From assembly GCF_001644575.1 (NCBI RefSeq), contig NZ_CP015596.1:3968001-4032000 (forward strand): a stretch of 64,000 bases of DNA, given 5' to 3'. Under the pieces are notes generated by a model. The model was not told the DNA's origin and did no database searches. It saw only the letters and a program-made list of their open reading frames with translations. The translations under genes and the position numbers were made by a program. Below, piece by piece: positions 39,977 through 48,963 of the stretch. Every line of letters starts with the position of its first letter. Within the stretch, counting starts at the first letter, position 1. This DNA is from Mycobacterium adipatum. GTDB taxonomy: Bacteria > Actinomycetota > Actinomycetes > Mycobacteriales > Mycobacteriaceae.

Positions 39977-41226
39977 CTGGGTGCCGCCTCGGTGCGATTC
40001 AGTGTGATCTGGCGGGCCACCTCATCGAGGATGCCGCGCACCGCACGCATCGAGACCTCGTCGCCCAACTCCTCGAACAGTGACCGCGCCTCGTAGAGCT
40101 TGGCCCTGGCTTCGGTGAAAATACCCAGGTGGGCGAGCGCATTGCCCTGGTTGGCCAGGACCCGCGCCCGCCCGAGCGGGTCGGTGTGCCGGTCTCTGGC
40201 ATCGAGCACCGCCTCGTAGAGTTCGACCGCCTCGACGAGGTTGTCGGCCTGGTGTTTCGACGGTGTGTACACCAGCGAATTGGCCAGGTTGAGTTGCACA
40301 CTCGCCCAATGCTCGGGATGGTCCTCGCGGGTGTACACGGTCAGCGCGGACCGCAACGACTGGGCGGCCACCCCGAGCCGCAGCTGACTGGAAGCCTCGA
40401 CCATCGGCATCGTCAGGTAAGCCGCGGCAAGGTCGGCGTGGGCCGCGGCCCACAGCAGCGGTGCGTCCTCGCGCCGTATCAGTTGCAGCGCCGAGTGATA
40501 ATGCGGAACGGCCGCCACGATCAGCCCCGGGTTGTGCTGGGCCTGATCGTGCATCACACCAGCGGCGTTCAGATGCAACTCGGCGCGTTCCACGCGCAGG
40601 CCATCGGCATCGTCGAGCAGCCGCAGCGCCTTCTCCATGCGCTCATGTGCCTCCCCCGGGTCATCGGCAGCCAGGCAGACCGACGCCGACGCACCGATCA
40701 GGACCCCGGCAAGCGGCCGGGACACGGTCCTGGCACAGTCGACGGCCGCATCGAGGGTGGCGATGGCCGCCGCCGGATCGTGGGCGATCAGGTGGCTGGC
40801 GCGCGCGGCAAGCACGACGGCCGCCAGCTCGCCGTCGGCCCCACCGAGCTCGGGCGGTTCGTCGATACGGCCCAATGCGAACGCGACCACGTCCAGTAGC
40901 GGGGCGAATTCGCCGAGCACCGACCGCAGACTGCCGATGTCCTCGAGGTCTGGGTCCAGCACGAAGCGGTTGTAGCGGGTCACCGGATCGGTGCCGTCCA
41001 GCGCGGCCAGCGCACTGCCGCGGTCACCGGCCAGCGCATGCCGGTGCGCGTCGAGCCGGGCAGGCCAGACCTCGGGCAGGCAGCCCGCGAGCAGCGCCGC
41101 ACGCGCCGGCTCGGTGTCGTCACCGGCGGGGATCAGCAGGTAACCCAGCGGCAGAGCGAACGCGCCGAGCGGTTGCGGCCGGACGGCGAGTTGCGCCGAG
41201 GTCTCGGCGATCACGGTGTCGGTCAC
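39973..41226 (-). CDS. TPR-repeat protein of Huc operon
   Basis: A 417-residue all-helical protein. TPR-like repeats are visible at AEVMHDQAQHN-type helices, in LQLIRREDAPLLWAAAHADLAAAYLTM, VYTREDHPEHWASVQLNLANSLVY, LVEAVELYEAVLDARDRHTDPLGRARVLANQGNALAHLG and ARAKLYEARSLFEELGD. GTG 41226 is chosen because GGGAGGG lies six bases upstream; an upstream ATG at 41271 would overlap the previous gene by 29 bp and lacks a good ribosome site. It is probably a protein-interaction scaffold in hydrogenase assembly (inference). Confidence 0.85.
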   Translation of the reverse strand: MTDTVIAETSAQLAVRPQPLGAFALPLGYLLIPAGDDTEPARAALLAGCLPEVWPARLDAHRHALAGDRGSALAALDGTDPVTRYNRFVLDPDLEDIGSLRSVLGEFAPLLDVVAFALGRIDEPPELGGADGELAAVVLAARASHLIAHDPAAAIATLDAAVDCARTVSRPLAGVLIGASASVCLAADDPGEAHERMEKALRLLDDADGLRVERAELHLNAAGVMHDQAQHNPGLIVAAVPHYHSALQLIRREDAPLLWAAAHADLAAAYLTMPMVEASSQLRLGVAAQSLRSALTVYTREDHPEHWASVQLNLANSLVYTPSKHQADNLVEAVELYEAVLDARDRHTDPLGRARVLANQGNALAHLGIFTEARAKLYEARSLFEELGDEVSMRAVRGILDEVARQITLNRTEAAPR

Positions 41227-41242
41227 GGCCCTCCCATCGATG

Positions 41243-41461
41243 TCACCCGTTCCCGGGTTCTTTGAGGTCACGCTCGGCGGCCCTCCGGATCAGCCCGGCC
41301 GCGAGTTCGGCCCGCCGACGGGTGCGGTGGGTGTTGATGCGCTTGCGTACCACGCCGTCGGCGAACACCACCACGATGTCGACGGCGAACTGGCCGCGCT
41401 CCTCGACCACCACGGTCCAGACGGCGTACGCCTCATCGGCTGAACTCATGACGGTCATCAC
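41243..41461 (-). CDS. 72-residue unknown protein of Huc operon
   Basis: A small protein between the maturation protease (4-bp overlap) and the TPR gene (16-bp gap). Sequence features: a beta-rich N-terminus (DEAYAVWTVVVEERGQFAVDIVVVFADGVVRK) and a basic helical C-terminus (RINTHRTRRRAELAAGLIRRAAERDL). Possible starts are GTG 41461, ATG 41458 and ATG 41449; GTG 41461 gives the GTGA overlap common in this operon. No family recognised. It is likely real because it fills the gap between two overlapping operon genes with no spare sequence. Confidence 0.7.
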   Translation of the reverse strand: MMTVMSSADEAYAVWTVVVEERGQFAVDIVVVFADGVVRKRINTHRTRRRAELAAGLIRRAAERDLKEPGNG

Positions 41462-42288
41462 GTGGTCGGCTCGAGGGGAATCCGCAACGCCCGCTGCTCC
41501 TCATCCCAGAAGGCGGGTCGCACACCCACCGGGATACGGCCGTAGAGCACCTCGTGAATGAGTGCGCTGCGATCCCCCGCCGGGTTGCGCTGTTTGAGAA
41601 GCAGCCCGCCGCTGCGCGGGCCGCGCAGCGGAATGAGCCAGAAATCGTCATCGCGTACCACCGCCGCCACCGCGTCGGAGGGGAACCTGCTCCCGGCCAG
41701 GGCCGCGTCGAGACGAACGTACCCGTCGGCGGTGAACTCGACGGTCACCTCGGCGGCCGCCGTGGGGCGCAGCGCGTGCAGGAACTCCCGCTCGATGACA
41801 TCGATGACGGTGTGCATCCCGGCCTGCACGGGCCCGGACAGGTCCGCCCCGTAGTCGATTCCTGACACCTCGATGAGGAACACCGTGATGTCGTCCGGGC
41901 AGGCCTCGCCCAACGCCCAGCGGGCGAATGCGATGGCGTGATCCCACCGGAACGAATGGGTGTGCAGCCCTTGCAGGGGCGGCAGTTCGGCGAACTCCTC
42001 GCCGGGCACCCGGTAGACCGTGCCGGGCGTCGCGCCGGTCGCCGCGGCATCGACGATGACGACCCGCCCCGCGCCCCGCATCCGGAACGCGGTATCCATA
42101 CCCGCGGTCCCGCCATCGACGATCTGTGCGCCATCCGGCACGCCCAGCTCCCAGAGATGGCGCACCAGAACGGGTCCGACACCGTCGTCACCGCGCAGCA
42201 GGTTGCCGCAGCCGACCACGAGTACCTCGCAGCCCGGCGGTTGCAGGTCGATGACCCCGCTGTCCGGTTCGGTAGCCGTCAGGATCAC
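41458..42288 (-). CDS. Hydrogenase maturation protease with extra C-terminal domain
   Basis: A 276-residue protein from GTG 42288, overlapping hucL by 4 bp. Residues ~15-175 are an HybD/HycI-type endopeptidase: VLVVGCGNLLRGDDGVGPVLVRHL (nickel-sensing Glu/Asp position in GNLLRGDDG), IVDGGTAG, VVIVDAAATGATPGTV and the LHTHSFRW / FLIEVSGIDYGADLS region. It would cut the 19-residue tail from the large subunit after nickel insertion. About 100 further residues (EVTVEFTADGYVRLDAALAGSRFP...LLLKQRNPAGDRSALIHEVLYGRIPVGVRPAFWDEEQRALRI) form a separate domain that I do not recognise. Confidence 0.9.
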   Translation of the reverse strand: MILTATEPDSGVIDLQPPGCEVLVVGCGNLLRGDDGVGPVLVRHLWELGVPDGAQIVDGGTAGMDTAFRMRGAGRVVIVDAAATGATPGTVYRVPGEEFAELPPLQGLHTHSFRWDHAIAFARWALGEACPDDITVFLIEVSGIDYGADLSGPVQAGMHTVIDVIEREFLHALRPTAAAEVTVEFTADGYVRLDAALAGSRFPSDAVAAVVRDDDFWLIPLRGPRSGGLLLKQRNPAGDRSALIHEVLYGRIPVGVRPAFWDEEQRALRIPLEPTT

Positions 42289-43895
42289 ACCATCCCGTTG
42301 ATCACGAATTTCGACATCTCTTTGCCCGTCTTCCCGTCGTAGGCGTGCACGGTGCACACCAGACACGAGTCGAAACTGCGGGCCACGTGCCCGAGTTCGA
42401 CCGGGTCTTCGACATCGCGGATCGGTGAACCGACCAACGCCTGTTCGATCGGGCCGAGGACCTCCGCACTGTCCCGGGGGCCGATGTTCCACGCCGTCGG
42501 GGTCACCACCTGATAGTTCTTGATCTTGGAGTCCTCGATGACGATCCAGTCGGCCAGCGCTCCACGGGCCGCCTCGGTGGCGCCGAAACCTCTGCCCTCG
42601 GCGTACTCGGTGGGCTTGGTGTAGAAGCTCTCCTTCAGATCGATATCGTCGAGCCACTGCCGGGCCCATCTGTAGTACTTGGGCGCTTCGTGCATGCGCG
42701 CCATCTGGCGGACGAAAACGCTCGGACCTATCGAGTTGTACAGATTGGGGAACAGTGGGTCGTTGTCCTGGTGTCCCAACGCATTCGGCCCGCCCGCGGC
42801 CATCCGCCTGGCCAGCGGGCCGGCCTCCAGCGGGATGTTGCCGAGTCCGCCACCGATGTCGTAGCGCGGTGACTTGGCCCAGCTGTACTTGCCCTGGCCG
42901 CGGCCCGCCTCGGGATCGATCGGGATGGTCTCCCCCTCGAACGGATGCAGTGGTCGACTGCCCTCGTAGAAGGAATGCGTCACGTCTTCGCGGACCTTGG
43001 CCTGGTCGAAGGGATGCCAGTCACCTGCGGCGTAGATGCCGGAGCGGCCGATGAGCGCATCGTTGCGGCCGTCGATCGTCGGGTTCTCATAACGCGCAGG
43101 ATCGAAATAGGTTCCGGTGGCCAGGTAATTGCCCACGCCTTGGCCGTATTTGTCGAGTCCGACGTCCAGGCAATACCGGATGAAGAACCCGCAGTCGCTG
43201 TTGTGCTGCGACTCGTTCTCGTCGACCCAGGCGAGCATGTCCTCCCAGGTCTTGATCTCCAGCCAGCGATCGACGCTGCAGCCCAGCCACTGCCCTTCCA
43301 GCCAGGCGTCTTTCCAGTGTTCGAGGATCGCGATCGAGCGGGTGACGTCGGAGAGGGTGGGCGCGCACATCACGCCACCGGGCACCATGAAGCTCGAATG
43401 CGGCCACTGTCCGCCGAAGATCGCGTACACCTCGACCGGTTTTCCGGAAAGCACCACGCCCGGTTGGTAGCTCGTACCCACATAGGGCGCGAAGCGGCGC
43501 ACCGCCTCGTCATACAACGGCGATTTCGCATAGTTCTTGTTGGTCAGATCTATCGCGAACAGCGCATAAAAGTATCGCGGGATCGACTGCAAGGTCTCGG
43601 CGGCCTGGCAGATATTGCGGACCAGCGTCGCGTTGGTCGGCATATGCGTGCGCCATGCCGTATCGAGCGCGTACGCGGATTTGTACAGATGGCTGCCCCC
43701 GCAGATCCCGCAGATTCGCGGACAGACGACGAGCCCGGCCTGAGGATCCTTGCCGCGCAGGATGATCTCGAAACCACGGAACATCGCGGCCTCGGTCCAG
43801 GCCGAGGTGACGACGCCGTCCTCGACGGTGACCCGGACGTCCAGATCGCCCTCGACTCTGCCGAGCGGGCTGACGTAAAGATCCAGTGCGGTCAT
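42285..43895 (-). CDS. hucL: [NiFe] hydrogenase large subunit, group 2a (Huc type)
   Basis: A 536-residue catalytic subunit of a high-affinity uptake hydrogenase that oxidises H2 down to atmospheric levels. The NiFe site is formed by the N-terminal motif RICGIC (C62, C65) and the C-terminal motif DSCLVCTVH (C511, C514, H517). A 19-residue tail (AYDGKTGKEMSKFVINGMV) follows H517 and should be removed by the maturation protease. Group 2a assignment rests on resemblance to M. smegmatis Huc and on the operon content (DUF1641 partner, NifU-Rieske, NHL). It lies 59 bp after hucS. Cytoplasmic, probably membrane-associated through the partner protein. Confidence 0.95.
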   Translation of the reverse strand: MTALDLYVSPLGRVEGDLDVRVTVEDGVVTSAWTEAAMFRGFEIILRGKDPQAGLVVCPRICGICGGSHLYKSAYALDTAWRTHMPTNATLVRNICQAAETLQSIPRYFYALFAIDLTNKNYAKSPLYDEAVRRFAPYVGTSYQPGVVLSGKPVEVYAIFGGQWPHSSFMVPGGVMCAPTLSDVTRSIAILEHWKDAWLEGQWLGCSVDRWLEIKTWEDMLAWVDENESQHNSDCGFFIRYCLDVGLDKYGQGVGNYLATGTYFDPARYENPTIDGRNDALIGRSGIYAAGDWHPFDQAKVREDVTHSFYEGSRPLHPFEGETIPIDPEAGRGQGKYSWAKSPRYDIGGGLGNIPLEAGPLARRMAAGGPNALGHQDNDPLFPNLYNSIGPSVFVRQMARMHEAPKYYRWARQWLDDIDLKESFYTKPTEYAEGRGFGATEAARGALADWIVIEDSKIKNYQVVTPTAWNIGPRDSAEVLGPIEQALVGSPIRDVEDPVELGHVARSFDSCLVCTVHAYDGKTGKEMSKFVINGMV

Positions 43896-43954
43896 TGTGG
43901 TGTGGTCCTTCCATGAACTCCGGTGGTGTCGGACTGGGCGGCAGCACGCCGCCG

Positions 43955-44920
43955 TCAGACCACGAACATGTCTTCCTTGGACCACTGCGGCGCGGCGATG
44001 CGGGCCGCCGCGGCATGCGCCATGTAGGTCAGGTGATCGGTGCCCTCCGGCACCTCCTTGGGGATGACCCCGCTGACCTTCTGCGTCTTGAACACGGTGC
44101 CCGGCGCGAGATCGAAGTGCGGGAATTCCGGCTCGGTGCAGCCCAGACAGGGCATTCCGGCCCGGGTCTTGGACGATTGGCGGTTCCACAGGATCCGGTT
44201 GCACGGGGAATGGGTCATCGGCCCGCGGCAGCCGAATTCGTAGAACAGGCATCCGGTGCGGGTTCCTTCGCCGAATGACATCGTCGACTGTTTGTATTCG
44301 AAGAATTGCACACGGGTGCAACCGGTTTGAGTGAACGTCTTGAAGAACGTCTCGGGCCTGTGCAGTTCGTCCAGCGTCAGGTCGCCGGCACGGCCGGTCG
44401 CCAACGCGACCAGGATCTGGGTGATCCAGTCCGGGTGGGCCGGACAGCCGGGAATATTGATGACGGGTAACCCCATCTTCGATTTGAAGTCCGGGCCCAG
44501 GAAGCCGCCTTTGCCGCGCTTGTGGAATTGCAGTCCGGTGGACTGTGACGGGTTGGGCTCCATCGCGGGTATGCCACCCCAGCAGGCACAGTCACCGATC
44601 GCGACGACGATCTGCGCCGCCCCGGCCAGGTCGGTCACCCAGTCCTTCATCGGGCGGTCGGCGAACATGTCCATCCGCCCGCCGTGCGCCTCGATGACGC
44701 TGCCCTCGAAGACGAAGATGTCCAGCGGGCGTTCACCGCTCGCGCAGTCGTGGAACACCTTCTGCGCGTTCTTTCCCAACTCCAGACCGAGGGAAGGATG
44801 CCAGATCAGGTCGAGCCCGAAGTCGATGATCAGGTCGACGACGTTGGGTTCGTCGGCGTTGAGGAACGACATGGTGTTCCCACTGCACGCACCTCCTTGA
44901 AACCACAGCACCGACGCCAT
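43955..44920 (-). CDS. hucS: [NiFe] hydrogenase small subunit, group 2a (Huc type)
   Basis: A 321-residue iron-sulfur subunit that conducts electrons from the NiFe site. Cluster ligands are visible as C12 (GGACSGNTMS), GDCACWGG, IPGCPAHPD, the distal His/Cys in FTQTGCTRVQFF, GCLFYEFGCRGPMTHSPCN and AGMPCLGCTEPEFPHF. No twin-arginine signal is present (MASVLWFQGGACSG starts directly in the fold) and no C-terminal membrane anchor, which separates group 2a from the membrane-bound group 1 enzymes. It lies 48 bp after the DUF1641 gene and 59 bp before hucL. Confidence 0.95.
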   Translation of the reverse strand: MASVLWFQGGACSGNTMSFLNADEPNVVDLIIDFGLDLIWHPSLGLELGKNAQKVFHDCASGERPLDIFVFEGSVIEAHGGRMDMFADRPMKDWVTDLAGAAQIVVAIGDCACWGGIPAMEPNPSQSTGLQFHKRGKGGFLGPDFKSKMGLPVINIPGCPAHPDWITQILVALATGRAGDLTLDELHRPETFFKTFTQTGCTRVQFFEYKQSTMSFGEGTRTGCLFYEFGCRGPMTHSPCNRILWNRQSSKTRAGMPCLGCTEPEFPHFDLAPGTVFKTQKVSGVIPKEVPEGTDHLTYMAHAAAARIAAPQWSKEDMFVV

Positions 44921-44968
44921 GTGAGCTCCTCTCCTGATGCCCGACCCCGGGACCTGTTCGTGCGGGTG

Positions 44969-45496
44969 TCATCTGGTGGCCAGTTGCCTGCCGAAAGCCT
45001 TGGCGACCTGCAGCATGAAGCCGAGGCCGCGGGCCACATCGGGGTCCTTCGCCGATTTGAGGATTCCGAAGAACCCCTTGGGGCCTTCGGGATTGCGCGC
45101 GTGGGCCGTCTTCGCCTCGACCAGTGCCGCGCCGAGTTGGGCGAGCACCTCGGCGGCCTGCGGATCGGTGAGACTCGATCCGAGCAGCGAGTTGAGGGCG
45201 GGGGCCGCGTCGATCATTGTTCCCGACAGCGCGGCGAAACTGTCCGCCAGACCGGCGAGATCCACCGATTTCAGCGGTGCATTCGCCGCACCGGTGACAT
45301 CCCCGATCGCCGACGTCAGACTGGCGCTGATCTCGTCGCTGCGGCGCACCAAGCCATCGAGGCCGGACACCAGGATTGCCAGTAGATCAGCGTGTTCGAG
45401 GAGATCGTTGAGCGCTGCGGCCACCCGGGGATCGTCCAGCTTGGCGCGGACCTGATCGGCGGGCGACACCTGCAGAACCTGACCGTTCGCTGCCAT
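44969..45496 (-). CDS. hucM: DUF1641 protein, HucM-like hydrogenase partner
   Basis: A 175-residue helical protein from ATG 45496 with GGAGG six bases upstream. The C-terminal part FFGILKSAKDPDVARGLGFMLQVAKAFGRQL is the DUF1641 signature; the preceding region is a long amphipathic Ala/Leu/Ser/Asp-rich helix set. It occupies the place directly upstream of hucS taken by HucM in M. smegmatis, which assembles the Huc oligomer and links it to the membrane quinone pool. The gene symbol is given from position and size, not from an alignment. It is first in the operon. Confidence 0.75.
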   Translation of the reverse strand: MAANGQVLQVSPADQVRAKLDDPRVAAALNDLLEHADLLAILVSGLDGLVRRSDEISASLTSAIGDVTGAANAPLKSVDLAGLADSFAALSGTMIDAAPALNSLLGSSLTDPQAAEVLAQLGAALVEAKTAHARNPEGPKGFFGILKSAKDPDVARGLGFMLQVAKAFGRQLATR

Positions 45497-45700
45497 TGCG
45501 CCTCCGTGCCTCCGAGCTGGCCTCCCTCACAAGCTAGCTCTCCGAACTGGCTGCGCCTATCGCTATCACGCAGCTATTGTCAGGATTGCGCACACTTCAA
45601 TGCGCTGGTGCGCAGCGGGATTGGTGTGAGCTTGCGTGAAGGCCGTCAACCATTTAGGTGAGCCTCTGCTTATGGCATCGACACGCGCCGGGCGGCCGCG
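45497..45700. promoter_or_regulatory. Divergent promoter region, huc operon / AraC gene
   Basis: A 204-bp region between hucM (minus) and the AraC-type gene (plus). It contains TGCGCA (45587-45592), then a perfect inverted repeat TGCGC-TGGT-GCGCA (45601-45614): three TGCGC(A) half-sites in 28 bp. On the minus strand CTGACA and GATAGG spaced by 17 bp (about 45556-45585) could be a weak sigma-70-type promoter for the huc operon. Two extra GGAGG runs precede hucM. Functional roles are inferred from position. Confidence 0.5.
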
Positions 45701-46762
45701 ATGTCGCGCCTGAAGCGCCTCGGATTCATCGATGTCCGCCACACCGAGGACCCGGTGCGGCGAAAAACCCGGTCCCGCGGCGTGCCGCCGGCGCTGACCG
45801 GCAACGAGATCTTCTACACCGAGAACATCCGTGAGGCCGGCACCCTGATGGGCCAGGCATTGTCCCCGTTGACACTGCACGTCGCCGATGAGCACCTCGA
45901 TGGATTCGCCGCGGGTCTGCACGGGGTGCGTCTGCGCAATGTCAGCATGCTGTACTTCGACCTGCACGTGCCCGCGACGATCGATATTCCGCGGGTGGGC
46001 AACTATGTCGCCGTGCACATGCCGATGAACGGCTGCGCACTGGTCAGTCACCGCGGCAACACCTTCGAGGCGAACAGCATCTGCTCAGCGGTGTGTAGCC
46101 CCGGCCACCCGCTGATCATGCGCCTGGACCTGGATTCGCCCCAACTGATCATCCGGATCGAGGAGCCGGCGATGGCCGCCTACCTGACCCGGGTCATCGG
46201 CCGCAGACTCGCACACGCGCTGGCATTCGAGCCGCAGTTCGACCTCACCAGCGAGGCGGCGATGCGGTGGCACGCCGCCGTACAGCTCATCCACACCGAG
46301 GTGTTCCACCCCGGTTCGCTGGTCGGGCGCGGGCAGGGTATCGGTGCCGTCGAGGAACTGGTGATGAGCAGTCTGCTGCATCTGCAGCCGTCGAACTACC
46401 ACAACGAGTTCGCCTCGCCGGGGCGCACGGACAAGCGCAAAGCGGTGGTGCAGGCGGCCATCGACTATCTCGACGACCATCTCGCCGAACGCATCACGAT
46501 GAGTTCGTTGGCCGGGGCCGTGCACATGAGTGTGCGGGCGGTCCAACAGGGTTTTCACGAGCAGCTCGGCATGTCTCCGATGACCTACCTGCGCGAACGG
46601 CGCCTGGAGCGTGTCCATGAGGAACTCATGGACGCCACACCCGCCGATGGCATCACGGTGACCTCGGTTGCCGAACGCTGGGGGTTTCATCACCTCGGCA
46701 GTTTCGGCGGCGAGTACCGCAAGCGCTGGGGTGAGTCACCGTCGCAGACACTGCGTCGCTGA
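45701..46762 (+). CDS. AraC-family regulator next to huc operon
   Basis: A 353-residue regulator. Residues ~60-220 resemble the AraC-binding-like domain (AraC_binding_2): LSPLTLHVADEHLDGFAAGLHGVRLRNVSMLYFDLHVPATIDIP and VHMPMNGCALVSHRGNTFEANSICSAVCSPGHP. Residues ~250-350 are the HTH_18 pair: AIDYLDDHLAERITMSSLAGAVHMSVRAVQQGFHEQLGMSPMTYLRERRLERVHEELM and VTSVAERWGFHHLGSFGGEYRKRWGESPSQTLRR. It is divergent from the huc operon and convergent with hypE, so it may regulate hydrogenase synthesis. The ligand is unknown; relatives also control catabolic genes. Confidence 0.88.
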   Translation: MSRLKRLGFIDVRHTEDPVRRKTRSRGVPPALTGNEIFYTENIREAGTLMGQALSPLTLHVADEHLDGFAAGLHGVRLRNVSMLYFDLHVPATIDIPRVGNYVAVHMPMNGCALVSHRGNTFEANSICSAVCSPGHPLIMRLDLDSPQLIIRIEEPAMAAYLTRVIGRRLAHALAFEPQFDLTSEAAMRWHAAVQLIHTEVFHPGSLVGRGQGIGAVEELVMSSLLHLQPSNYHNEFASPGRTDKRKAVVQAAIDYLDDHLAERITMSSLAGAVHMSVRAVQQGFHEQLGMSPMTYLRERRLERVHEELMDATPADGITVTSVAERWGFHHLGSFGGEYRKRWGESPSQTLRR

Positions 46763-46772
46763 CGGCGCCGGG

Positions 46773-47855
46773 TCAGCAGATCCGCGGGAGCTGTTCGCCC
46801 AGCTCGCGTTCGATGACCCGGGTCGTGCCGAAGGACGTGCGTCCGACCGCCATGCCCGGGTGGTCGGCGACCACTCGGCCGATGACCGCGGCACCGGCGC
46901 CCTCGGGCCGGGCGCGCATCGCCGCCAGCACCGCCTCGGTGGCCGTCGGGGCCACGAACGCCACCAGCTTGCCCTCGTTGGCCACCTGAAGCGGATCCAG
47001 TCCCAGGAACCCGCACGCCGACGCGACGGCTTCCGGCACCGGGATTGCCCCCTCGTCCAGCAGGATTCCGACCCCCGCCGCCCTCGCGATCTCGACGACC
47101 GCGGCCACCAGACCGCCACGGGTGGGGTCGCGCAACGCGTGGATGGTGCCCTCCGGCGCGTCCGCGGCCAGCATGGCGGCCACCAACCGGTGCAGCGGTG
47201 CGCTGTCGGTGGTGACGACGGTGCCGAAATCGATTCCCGCACGCACGCTCATGATCGCCACCCCGTGCTCGCCGATCGCGCCGGAAACGATGATGTCGTC
47301 ACCGACGCACGCCCGCTCGGGTCCGATGTCCACCCCGGCCGGGATGACCCCGACCCCGGCGGTGTTGACGAAGAGCTGGTCTGCGCTGCCTTTGCCGACC
47401 ACCTTGGTGTCCCCGGTGACGATCCGCACCCCGGCCGCATCGGCCGCCTTGCCCATCGACTGGGCGACCCGGGCGAGCACCTCGAGTTCAAGGCCCTCCT
47501 CGAGGATGAAACCGGCCGTCAGACCCAGCGGCTGGGCACCGCTCATGGCCAGGTCGTTGATGGTGCCGTTGACGGCGAGGTCGCCGATGTCTCCGCCGGG
47601 AAAGAACAACGGTGCCACCACATATGAGTCCGTCGAGACCGCGATGCGACCGGCCGCCACCTCGAGGACGGCGGAGTCACGGGACGGCCCGACCGAACCC
47701 GGGGGCGCCCCGAATGCGGGCAGGAACAGGTTCTCGATGAGTTCCTCGGACAGGATGCCGCCACCGCCGTGCCCCGCCACGATGCGTGTGGTCTCACGCA
47801 GCGGCAACGGACACACCCAGTCCTCGGGGTCGATGGCGACGGGTTCCTCACGCAT
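46773..47855 (-). CDS. hypE: Hydrogenase maturation factor HypE
   Basis: A 360-residue PurM-fold ATPase that dehydrates the carbamoyl group on its C-terminal cysteine to thiocyanate, the cyanide source of the NiFe-site ligands. It ends LPRIC, with the acceptor Cys360 as the last residue, as required. Other features are [52 protein letters not shown] and the [16 protein letters not shown] metal/ATP motif. The start ATG 47855 overlaps the hypD stop by 8 bp. It is last in hypF-hypC-hypD-hypE. Confidence 0.95.
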   Translation of the reverse strand: MREEPVAIDPEDWVCPLPLRETTRIVAGHGGGGILSEELIENLFLPAFGAPPGSVGPSRDSAVLEVAAGRIAVSTDSYVVAPLFFPGGDIGDLAVNGTINDLAMSGAQPLGLTAGFILEEGLELEVLARVAQSMGKAADAAGVRIVTGDTKVVGKGSADQLFVNTAGVGVIPAGVDIGPERACVGDDIIVSGAIGEHGVAIMSVRAGIDFGTVVTTDSAPLHRLVAAMLAADAPEGTIHALRDPTRGGLVAAVVEIARAAGVGILLDEGAIPVPEAVASACGFLGLDPLQVANEGKLVAFVAPTATEAVLAAMRARPEGAGAAVIGRVVADHPGMAVGRTSFGTTRVIERELGEQLPRIC

Positions 47856-48963
47856 GGGCGGCCGACAGATCCGCGGTACCGAGCCGGCGGAACTGATAGT
47901 AGGCGGCGCACGCGCCCTCGCTGGACACCATCGTCGCGCCCAGCGGCGTGCGCGGCGTGCAGGACGTCCCGAACGCCGGGCACTCATTGGGTTTCAAGAG
48001 ACCCTGCAGCACCTCACCGCTGCGGCATTCGGCGGACTCCGCTACCTCCAGGTGGCCGACTCCGAACTTCTTCTCGGCGTCGAACTCGGCGTAGCGCGGG
48101 GACAGCGTCCACCCCGATCTCGGGATCATGCCGATACCGCGCCACGGCCGGTCGGTGACCACGAAGACGTCGTTCAACGTCTGCTGGGCGACCAGATTCC
48201 CGGCCGCGGTGACGGCCCGGGGGTAGGCGTTGCGCAACTCGGCCCTGCCCTCTTCGAGCAGGTCGATCAGCTGGCGGACTCCCTCGAGCAGATCGAGTGG
48301 CTCGAAACCGGACACCACGATCGGGATGCCGAATTTCTCGACCAGCGGCCCGTATTCGGAGGTACCCATCACCGTGCAGACGTGGCCCGCCCCGAGAAAG
48401 CCCTGCACCCGGTTGGTCGGCGAGGACAGGATGGCCGTCATCGCCGGCGGCACCAGCACGTGGGACACCAACAGCGAGAAGTTCTTCAGACCCAGCCGTT
48501 GGGCATGCACCACCGACATGGCGTTGGCCGGGGCGGTGGTCTCGAAACCCACCCCGAAGAACACCACCTCCTTGTCCGGGTTCTCCGCCGCGATCTGCGT
48601 GGCGTCCAGCGGGGAATACACGATCCGCACGTCCCCGCCACGGGCCCGCACGCTGAACAGGTCCGCACGACTGCCCGGTACGCGCAACATGTCGCCGAAG
48701 GAGCAGAAGATGACGTCCTGGCGCCCGGCGATCTCCAGGGCTCGGTCGATCATCTCCAGCGGCGTGACGCACACCGGGCATCCGGGACCGTGCACGAATT
48801 CCACGGCGTCGCCCAGCAGTTGGTCGATACCGTTGCGGATGATCGAATGCGTCTGGCCCCCGCACACTTCCATGATCGTCCAGGTGCGGCCGGCCCGTCT
48901 CTTGATGTGCTCGACAAGCACCCGGGCGGCGGCGGGGTCGCGGAATTCGTCGAGGTATTTCAT
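47848..48963 (-). CDS. hypD: Hydrogenase maturation factor HypD
   Basis: A 371-residue iron-sulfur protein that, with HypC, holds the Fe(CN)2CO unit. The conserved motifs are present: [45 protein letters not shown], and the C-terminal cluster cysteines in [47 protein letters not shown]. Start ATG 48963 overlaps the hypC stop by 4 bp and the stop overlaps hypE. Length is normal for the family. Confidence 0.96.
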   Translation of the reverse strand: MKYLDEFRDPAAARVLVEHIKRRAGRTWTIMEVCGGQTHSIIRNGIDQLLGDAVEFVHGPGCPVCVTPLEMIDRALEIAGRQDVIFCSFGDMLRVPGSRADLFSVRARGGDVRIVYSPLDATQIAAENPDKEVVFFGVGFETTAPANAMSVVHAQRLGLKNFSLLVSHVLVPPAMTAILSSPTNRVQGFLGAGHVCTVMGTSEYGPLVEKFGIPIVVSGFEPLDLLEGVRQLIDLLEEGRAELRNAYPRAVTAAGNLVAQQTLNDVFVVTDRPWRGIGMIPRSGWTLSPRYAEFDAEKKFGVGHLEVAESAECRSGEVLQGLLKPNECPAFGTSCTPRTPLGATMVSSEGACAAYYQFRRLGTADLSAAHA

